Source: UMGS1387 sp045577475 (GTDB lineage Bacteria > Bacillota > Clostridia > Oscillospirales > CAG-382). From it: DNA of 17,692 nucleotides. The stretch spans positions 1 through 17,692 of the forward strand of contig JAZNIM010000024.1 of NCBI GenBank assembly GCA_045577475.1, in the 5' to 3' direction. The number at the start of each line of letters is the position of its first letter. Within the stretch, counting starts at the first letter, position 1. The notes under the pieces were generated by a model. The model saw only the letters and a list, made by a program, of their open reading frames with translations. It was not told the DNA's origin and made no database searches. Below are positions 12,044-17,692 of the stretch, one piece after another. The translations under genes were made by a program, and so were the position numbers.

Positions 12044-15034
12044 ATGAATACATACGAAAAAAATGCGGCATTTTTCCTTATTGACGATGAAAACAACCGC
12101 AGCTTCCCATGCCCCTTTACTAACTGGGACACGGATTTTCGAGGTGCAGGCAGAGCTTTGACAAGAGAAAACGGAGATTTTCGACCATACAGGCGAGCAC
12201 TTAGCACAATCAAGGGTGCTCCTACCACAATAAAACGTGACGTCAACGAGCAGTTCTCGGGATGCGTTACCTTTGAGTGCTGTTACGTCATCAAAAGCGG
12301 CGACGGCTTTTATATGGCGTTCTACGGCGATAAGGGACAAAATGAGGCTGTTAAAATAAAGCAGTGCGGTCAGTGGTTTTACTGCGGCGATGTAAAGCTG
12401 TTCGGTGCGGATTTTTCAAAGCATTACATAAAGCTTGTGCTTGAAATTGACGGCGGCACTTTTGAGGTTCACCACGACGGCAAGTTCATTGCAAAGCTTC
12501 ATTTTACGGGCTGTGCAAAGAGCATAAATTCCTTCCGCTACGGCTATGAGAATGATGACTTGGGTGAGGCGGGTGTTTTCACCTTTGTCAAGATGTATAA
12601 GAACTATCTTGCAAACGACAAGATTATATGGGATGTTCCGGGTGCTTTGCCTGATGATTATACTGTTGAAAAGACAGGAAAGAGCATCGTTTCAAGAGTA
12701 AAATACTCTGACATTTGCGATGAGTGTGTTTACAGCATTAAGGCACAGAAGGACTCTGTTACTACTGTCACAAAAAGCTTTAACAGAGCCGACGGCGTTG
12801 TGTGCCTTGACATAAAGTACCTGCTTCCAAAGGCGGGAGGCAAGGCTTGTTTCAGCCTTACTCAGACAGGCAAAGCGGTTGTTACGGTTTGCGACAGCCT
12901 TGACCAAATCAACAGCCGTGAGGGTGCACTTAAAAAGCACAGCGTCAACGTGTGGCAGGATTTACGCATTGAGGCTGACCTTGATACAGACACGGCTCTT
13001 ATCCGCTTGAACGGCAAGAAGGTAACGGTTATTGCTCTTGACGAAAAGGCTGACTTTATTGACGGCTTGAAGGTTACTTTTGAAGCAGAAAAGGCAAGCG
13101 AGCTGTTTCTTTGTGACATCTTTGCCTTTGTAATTCCGCCCCTTCCCGACAACTACGTTCCCGAACCCGTTATCCCCGAAAAGAAGGGGGACTATGTTGT
13201 GGGCATGAATATCTGCTCCCTTTGGAGAACAGGCGACCACTACGGCTGGGACTGGATTACCCCCTTCAAGGACACCGAGCCTGTCTTAGGCTTTTACGAC
13301 GAAGGTCTACCCGAAACCGCCGACTGGGAGCTTAAATTCATGGCAGAGCACGGCGTTGATTTTCAGCTTTACTGCTGGTATTCCGCCGAGGGCAATGCGC
13401 CCATTCGCCGCACCCAGCTTGCAAGTGCCATTCACGGCGGTCACATGCTTGCAAAGTATTCCGACAAGGTAAAGCTTGCACTTTTATGGGAAGCGGCGGC
13501 AGGTGCAAAGCCGAAAGGCTTTGAAGGCTTCAAAAAGTATTTTGTTCCCTACTGGATTGACCACTTTTTCTCAGACCCCAGATACATGACAATTGACGGT
13601 TACGCAATTATGTCAATTTACGGTCCGCAGCAGCTTGTAAAGGATTTCGGCGACGAAGCAGGAGTTAAAAAGGCTCTTGACTATTTAAGAGGCGAAGTCA
13701 AAAAGCTTGGCTACAAGGGACTTATCATCATGGGCTGTGCCGACAATCTTCCTATTTACAAGGCTTGCGGTTTTGATGCGGTTCATGCCTATAACTGGGG
13801 AAGTCAGGGCTATGACGTTGAGTACACCAAGTCAAGAATAAATGCAAATCTTGAACGAAACAACGTTCACACCGTTCCCACCGTTTCAACAGGCTACAAC
13901 ATAGTGGGCTGGACAGGCTTCCGCTATCCCACAATGAAGCCTGACGACATGGTTACGGCTCTCACCTGGTGCCGTGACGAGGTGCTTCCCACCTTTGACA
14001 AGAGCTGGAAAAAGAAGCTTATAATGCTCTCCACCTGGAACGAATACGGCGAGGGAACTTACATCATGCCCGACAAAGGCAACGGCTTTGGCTACTTAGA
14101 TGCCGTCCGCAAGGTATTTATGCATGACATACCCCACACGGACACCGTTCCCGATGAGGGGCAAAAGGCAAGAATATGTCACCTGCATCCCATGGACAGA
14201 AGAAATCTTGCACCTCTTGACTATATTCAGAACGACAAGAACGACCACGGCGTTTACAGAAAATACGAGTTTAAAACACAGGCTGACCTTGACAAGTGGG
14301 AATTTGTGGGCTTCTCAAATCTTGAAATCAAAAACGGACGTCTTTACGGTCACTCGGACGTGGACGACCCGTACATGGTTTGCAAGGACGAAAGTCTACT
14401 TCCTCTGCCTGCACACAAAATTGTGGGAATACGTGCCAACATACGTGCCTACAAGCCTGTAAATCAGATGTGCTGTATCGAGGTAAAATTCGCCTTTACA
14501 AAGGACAAGCAGTACTGTCCCAAGGTCGCGTATGCTCTTACAGACCCCGACAAGGTTGCAGCTCTTGAAATAAGAGTCAACCGCACACGAGGCTACCCCT
14601 GGAAGGGTATGATTTACGCCCTGCGTTTTGACCCCATATATGCTGTGGGCGACTTTGAGCTTGAGAGTATTGAGCTGCTCAGTGCACCGCCCCACTACAC
14701 TCTGAATGTCAACGGACAGGACATCACCGCAAAGCACTATCCCATGGACATTGACGGCGACATTTACGTTCCCTTTGACACAAAGAGCGACCTTATGAAC
14801 ACTCCCAACTTGTACTACGAATGGCATGCTCCCGAGAAGCAGCTTAGCATTTTCACGGACAAGCAGTACATCTTCACCGAGGGAAGCGACAAGGTTATTT
14901 GCGAAAATGACATTATTACAATGAACAAGCCTCTTGAGATGTTTGACGGCATACCCCTTATTCCGCTGAAGCTATTCAGTGAGGTTCTCGGAAAGAGTCT
15001 TGAGGTTTCGGGGGACACGATAAGGATTTACTAA
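12044..15034 (+). CDS. GH99/WbsX-like glycoside hydrolase-type protein with stalk domain
   Basis: This is a 996-aa multidomain protein. Residues about 40-200 and 215-365 look like two beta-sandwich (concanavalin/LamG-like) domains. Residues about 383-695 form a GH99/WbsX-like barrel: VGMNICSLWR, then PVLGFYDEGLPETADWELKF, MAEHGVDFQLYCWY and finally LSTWNEYGEGTYIMPDKGNG, which matches the WNEW-EG motif of that clan (possible catalytic acid in the ENEYGEG-like loop). Residues about 738-880 are another carbohydrate-binding-type sandwich. Residues about 883-996 resemble the copper-amine-oxidase-like stalk domain (GDIYVPF, then GIPLIPLKLFSEVLG). No signal peptide is visible from either start, odd for a protein with such domains. 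An ATG at 11993 is rejected because it lies within the promoter; GGTG lies about 10 nt before 12044. Substrate unknown; a mannan/alpha-mannoside type role is only a family hint. Confidence 0.75.
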   Translation: MNTYEKNAAFFLIDDENNRSFPCPFTNWDTDFRGAGRALTRENGDFRPYRRALSTIKGAPTTIKRDVNEQFSGCVTFECCYVIKSGDGFYMAFYGDKGQNEAVKIKQCGQWFYCGDVKLFGADFSKHYIKLVLEIDGGTFEVHHDGKFIAKLHFTGCAKSINSFRYGYENDDLGEAGVFTFVKMYKNYLANDKIIWDVPGALPDDYTVEKTGKSIVSRVKYSDICDECVYSIKAQKDSVTTVTKSFNRADGVVCLDIKYLLPKAGGKACFSLTQTGKAVVTVCDSLDQINSREGALKKHSVNVWQDLRIEADLDTDTALIRLNGKKVTVIALDEKADFIDGLKVTFEAEKASELFLCDIFAFVIPPLPDNYVPEPVIPEKKGDYVVGMNICSLWRTGDHYGWDWITPFKDTEPVLGFYDEGLPETADWELKFMAEHGVDFQLYCWYSAEGNAPIRRTQLASAIHGGHMLAKYSDKVKLALLWEAAAGAKPKGFEGFKKYFVPYWIDHFFSDPRYMTIDGYAIMSIYGPQQLVKDFGDEAGVKKALDYLRGEVKKLGYKGLIIMGCADNLPIYKACGFDAVHAYNWGSQGYDVEYTKSRINANLERNNVHTVPTVSTGYNIVGWTGFRYPTMKPDDMVTALTWCRDEVLPTFDKSWKKKLIMLSTWNEYGEGTYIMPDKGNGFGYLDAVRKVFMHDIPHTDTVPDEGQKARICHLHPMDRRNLAPLDYIQNDKNDHGVYRKYEFKTQADLDKWEFVGFSNLEIKNGRLYGHSDVDDPYMVCKDESLLPLPAHKIVGIRANIRAYKPVNQMCCIEVKFAFTKDKQYCPKVAYALTDPDKVAALEIRVNRTRGYPWKGMIYALRFDPIYAVGDFELESIELLSAPPHYTLNVNGQDITAKHYPMDIDGDIYVPFDTKSDLMNTPNLYYEWHAPEKQLSIFTDKQYIFTEGSDKVICENDIITMNKPLEMFDGIPLIPLKLFSEVLGKSLEVSGDTIRIY

Positions 15035-15054
15035 GGTTTATTTATAGTTTTTGG

Positions 15055-15099
15055 AGCTGTCTGAAAAGGCAGCTTCTTTCTTTTTTTCTTTATTTTTTT
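15055..15099 (+). terminator. Rho-independent terminator of the GH99-like gene
   Basis: AGCTGTC (15055-15061) pairs with GGCAGCT (15068-15074) across a TGAAAA loop, followed by a T-rich tract. It lies 20 bp past the stop codon. The T-tract runs directly into the 13-bp pyrimidine repeat. Confidence 0.85.
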
Positions 15100-15176
15100 C
15101 TTTCTTTCTTTGCTTTCTTTCTTTGCTTTCTTTCTTTGCTTTCTTTCTTTGCTTTCTTTCTTTGCTTTCTTTCTTT
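15100..15176 (+). repeat. 13-bp pyrimidine tandem repeat (CTTTCTTTCTTTG), 5.9 copies
   Basis: Five exact copies of CTTTCTTTCTTTG start at 15100, 15113, 15126, 15139 and 15152, with a sixth missing its final G. The tract links the upstream terminator's T-run to the outer end of repeat copy 4. Open frames through it are low-complexity artefacts. Confidence 0.95.
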
Positions 15177-15882
15177 AAAGTTACTTTTATGTTTGGCAGG
15201 AGTGTTTCGACACTGCGGTGTCGAGTTACATTTATGCTTGGCAGGGAGTTTCGACCTCTGCGGAGGTCGAGTCATACTTTTCCCTCTGGAAAAGTATCAA
15301 AACAGCCCGCTCATCGGAAGACTAAATCCTACGGATTTCAGGTCTTCCTTGCCGCGGAGGCTATGGGTACGGTGCGATTTGCTGTTGTGGCAAGGCAAGA
15401 GGTGTCTTTTTTTCTTTGCGATACACAAGTGATATTTTGTCGTTGTTATAATGGTCGAAAAGGGCAGCTTTTTTTAAGACCGCCATGCGGATAGTGGTGC
15501 TTTCTGCGTTGGTGGAGAGTTACTGCTTACACATCCACCCATTCTCTGCGTTGGACTGAGATATGCCACCGCCAGTATTCTAATACTAAAACATCAACGC
15601 ACAAAGTACCACTATACCCATAGTGTCCCAAGCAGTAACATTAAGTTTAACGCAGTACCTGCCAAACGCATTACAACCCATCGAGCGTAAGCGAGCGACT
15701 TGCCGAGATTCACGGGCGGAATCCTCAGCCTGCTACTGTCAGTAAGCCGCCGCGGCTTAGGAAGACCTGAAATCCGTAAGGATTTAGTCTTCCGATGAGG
15801 GGAAGCGCTTTTGCCTTCTTTTGACGCTTAGGTCAAAAGAAGGTCGACACCGCAGTGTCGAAACACCCCTGCGTGACATAAA
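15177..15882. repeat. Modular inverted-arm repeat element, copy 4 (replaced centre)
   Basis: The left arm (15177-15362) has two TGCG-loop hairpins (15208-15223 and 15252-15269), an ATACTTTTCC stem (15274-15297) and the GGAAGAC hairpin (15316-15348). The right half from AAAACATCAACGC (15587) matches the other copies: ACTATACCCATAGTG, the GAGCG palindrome (with one extra base), the GGAAGACC hairpin (about 15758-15793), the CCTTCTTTTGAC stem (15814-15843) and one CGACAC hairpin (15845-15860). Between about 15363 and 15586 the sequence is unlike the other copies and I recognise nothing in it. The element sits exactly between two convergent terminators. Confidence 0.8.
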
Positions 15883-15896
15883 TCTATCCTATATAC

Positions 15897-15933
15897 AAAA
15901 AGAAAGAAGCTGTATCAACACGAACGATACAGC
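15897..15933 (-). terminator. Rho-independent terminator of the flavoprotein gene
   Basis: On the minus strand GCTGTATC (15926-15933) pairs with GATACAGC (15909-15916), followed by TTCTTTCTTTTTG (15908 down to 15896). It lies 31 bp past the stop codon. Confidence 0.85.
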
Positions 15934-15964
15934 CTCTCTTGTAGCCTAATAAATTTTATCTTAA

Positions 15965-17692
15965 TTAATATACGTTCCTGTCCTTGCGGTAACGCTCCCA
16001 GACAAGCTCAAAAAAGTCGTCGCAGTCAGGGATAGGACGTACCGAGCGCCAAAGAGCCTTGCAATTATAGCCCTCAAGACTAAGCTCCTGAATTTCACCG
16101 CATTGCTTTGTGACATCGGGAGTAAAGCGGAACATTTCTTCAAGACCGTCACGTAAAGAGCCGTCCTTGTCGGTGTAAAGTGCAGAGCCGCGTGTTTTTC
16201 CCACCTTGTCGCAGTAGTCAAGCATGCTGCTTACAAGAATAAGCTGGGTGTATAAAATGTCACGCAATTTGTAAGCCTTGTAAAGTGTGTACACACATTC
16301 AACCCCCACATTTTCTGAAAGGGAAGCAAGGTCTGATAGAATTTCTTCCTTAGCCGCCAGCATCTGTGACTTCTGACGGATAGCACCGCACTTGTCGCTC
16401 ATTCTGCGCTGTGCTTTTGCAATAAGCTCATCGGCGTTTTCCTTGCCTGTAAGAGCCTTTGCACAGAAAGCACTTTCTTCCTCAACAGCCTTAGCCATTG
16501 CGGCGGAAAATTCAATCTCGTCCACCTTGCGAAGGGGCGTTTCGTTGATGAAGGTTGCAGCTCTTAATGAGCCTACCTGACCTGCATTGAGTGCCGAGCC
16601 GCCGGGACGTGATACGCCGTGAGTGCCTGCACATTCACCTGCGGCAAAAAGACCTTCAATTTCTGTCTGCCACCACTTGTCAACCGCAATGCCTCCGTTG
16701 TTGTGCTGTGCACAAAGTGCAATTTCAAGGTATTGCTTTGTTATGTCAACACCCTTGCCTTCATACAGCTCAATTGCAGGGGTGTTCATCTTGCGAAGTC
16801 TTTCGATAGGTGTGCCGAAGGTTGCCTGTGCCTTGTAGAGGTATTCGTAAGCCTCGGGTGATAGCTTTTCAAAGTCAATTTCAGCCATACCGAAGGGATT
16901 TTTGGTATAGTCAAGATATACGCGTCTGTTTTTGAGTACACATTCTCTGTATACAAGAAGGTCTATAACAGAGCTGCCCTGCATAACCTTCTTGGAGTCA
17001 AAAGGCCACTGATAGCCTTTTAAGAACACCATTGAAAGTGCTTCGTAAAGGTCGGTAAAGTATTCGGCTAAAAATTCGTATTCCTTGCCGTCGCTGTCAA
17101 TTGACACAAATCTTGGAAGCACCTGCATGTATGTTCCCGATACATTCCATCTGGGATTTGTAGAGGCAAGACCGTACTGCCACTCGGTGAGATTTTGTGC
17201 CTTTGCACCGGCTGAGAGAGCAAGAGAAGTTGTACCTGTGTGACATTCGGGGTAAACGCTGTCGGCGTATACACCTGCAGGTCCTCCCGTTGCGATAACT
17301 ACATTGGGAGTCTTGAAGCACACGAACTCGCCATTTGCTTTGTCAAGACACACAAGTCCCAGAACCGCCTTGTCCTTGACAAGAACCTTTATTGCAAGCA
17401 GGTTGTCAAATACCTTGACACCGATTTTGTCGGCGTGCTTCTGGAGTGCCTCTGTCATAAACTTTGAAGTAAGAGGTCCTGCACTTGTCGCTCTTGCAAA
17501 GGGGTCGTGGTCGGTTTTGTAGCCTACATATTCGCCGTATCTGTTAACAGGAAACTGAACACCTAATTCGCAAAGGTTCATAAATGAACGCACCGATAAA
17601 GCCGCTTCGCAAAGGGCGTTGTCGCCATCAACACTGCCACCTTCAAAGAGGTTTTGTGCCATTTTATAAACACTGTCAGGGCTCTCTCCCGA
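15965..17692 (-). CDS. FAD-dependent oxidoreductase, fumarate reductase/succinate dehydrogenase flavoprotein superfamily (5' end outside window)
   Basis: The frame stays open to the window edge (575 visible residues), so the ATG at 17662 is internal: the ten codons before it continue the protein (SGESPDSVYK), and the N-terminal FAD Rossmann motif lies outside. Visible family motifs are VVIATGG (131-137), QHNNGGIAVD (329-338) and GLFAAGECAGTHGVSRPGGS (347-366), matching the HxxGGI and AAGE...GxxRxGG(S/N) signatures of the FrdA/SdhA/NadB/AprA flavoproteins. The usual FHPTG substrate-domain motif is not evident; in its place is a WQYGLASTNPRW-type segment, so the substrate is probably not simply fumarate or succinate. 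The C-terminal helical region (about 380-575) is present, with a normal stop and a terminator at 15897-15933. No reductase partner is visible in the window. Confidence 0.85.
   Translation of the reverse strand, partial: SGESPDSVYKMAQNLFEGGSVDGDNALCEAALSVRSFMNLCELGVQFPVNRYGEYVGYKTDHDPFARATSAGPLTSKFMTEALQKHADKIGVKVFDNLLAIKVLVKDKAVLGLVCLDKANGEFVCFKTPNVVIATGGPAGVYADSVYPECHTGTTSLALSAGAKAQNLTEWQYGLASTNPRWNVSGTYMQVLPRFVSIDSDGKEYEFLAEYFTDLYEALSMVFLKGYQWPFDSKKVMQGSSVIDLLVYRECVLKNRRVYLDYTKNPFGMAEIDFEKLSPEAYEYLYKAQATFGTPIERLRKMNTPAIELYEGKGVDITKQYLEIALCAQHNNGGIAVDKWWQTEIEGLFAAGECAGTHGVSRPGGSALNAGQVGSLRAATFINETPLRKVDEIEFSAAMAKAVEEESAFCAKALTGKENADELIAKAQRRMSDKCGAIRQKSQMLAAKEEILSDLASLSENVGVECVYTLYKAYKLRDILYTQLILVSSMLDYCDKVGKTRGSALYTDKDGSLRDGLEEMFRFTPDVTKQCGEIQELSLEGYNCKALWRSVRPIPDCDDFFELVWERYRKDRNVY

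Noticed and set aside
15051..15494. 147-aa open frame across the terminator, T/C repeat and copy 4
   Set aside because: Composition is an artefact of the CTTT repeat and hairpin modules; there is no credible start signal or domain.
17660..17662. ATG at 17662 as start of the flavoprotein
   Set aside because: The frame is open to the window edge and the FAD-binding N-terminus is missing, so this Met is internal.

Overview
The window looks like chromosomal DNA from a moderately low-GC Gram-positive anaerobe, most likely a gut Clostridia member of the Ruminococcaceae/Oscillospiraceae type. This rests on the purine-rich Shine-Dalgarno sites, sigma-A-type promoters, a lepA-hemW gene pair, a secreted BspA-type leucine-rich-repeat protein with a copper-amine-oxidase-like 'stalk' domain, a DUF6291-like phage-style replication protein and a GH99-like protein. 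No species can be named from sequence alone.

Layout. (1) Positions 1-2826 hold a sugar-utilisation block: an L-fucose/L-arabinose isomerase family gene and a downstream secreted carbohydrate-binding-type gene (frameshifted, cut by the window edge), read leftward. They diverge from an AraC-family regulator, and the two promoters lie almost exactly on top of each other. (2) Positions 4086-7834 hold hemW and lepA, a classic Firmicutes operon pair, here separated by a repeat element of about 660 bp. (3) Positions 8033-10753 encode a 906-aa BspA-like secreted protein with its own promoter and terminator. (4) Positions 10886-11920 hold a solitary gene for a phage-replication-like protein behind two LexA-type SOS boxes. 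(5) Positions 12044-15034 encode a 996-aa GH99/WbsX-like protein. (6) Positions 15965-17692 hold the 3' part of a fumarate-reductase-type flavoprotein gene.

The most unusual content lies between the genes. Three intergenic regions (2827-3958, 5317-5974, 15177-15882) carry four copies of one modular repeat family. Each full copy has long inverted arms around a centre. The outer arms are arrays, about 45 nt per unit, of perfect hairpins whose stems differ but stay complementary while the loop TGCG is constant; as RNA these would be C(UGCG)G, a member of the UNCG tetraloop class. Further inward are more hairpins whose stems are swapped or compensated between copies, and modules occur in either the left or right arm. 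The elements start at T-rich tracts, in several cases the U-tract of a gene's terminator. This looks like a non-autonomous mobile or structured-RNA element; no transposase or convincing protein is encoded in it.

The remaining genes appear to be independent transcription units, most with a recognisable promoter and terminator.
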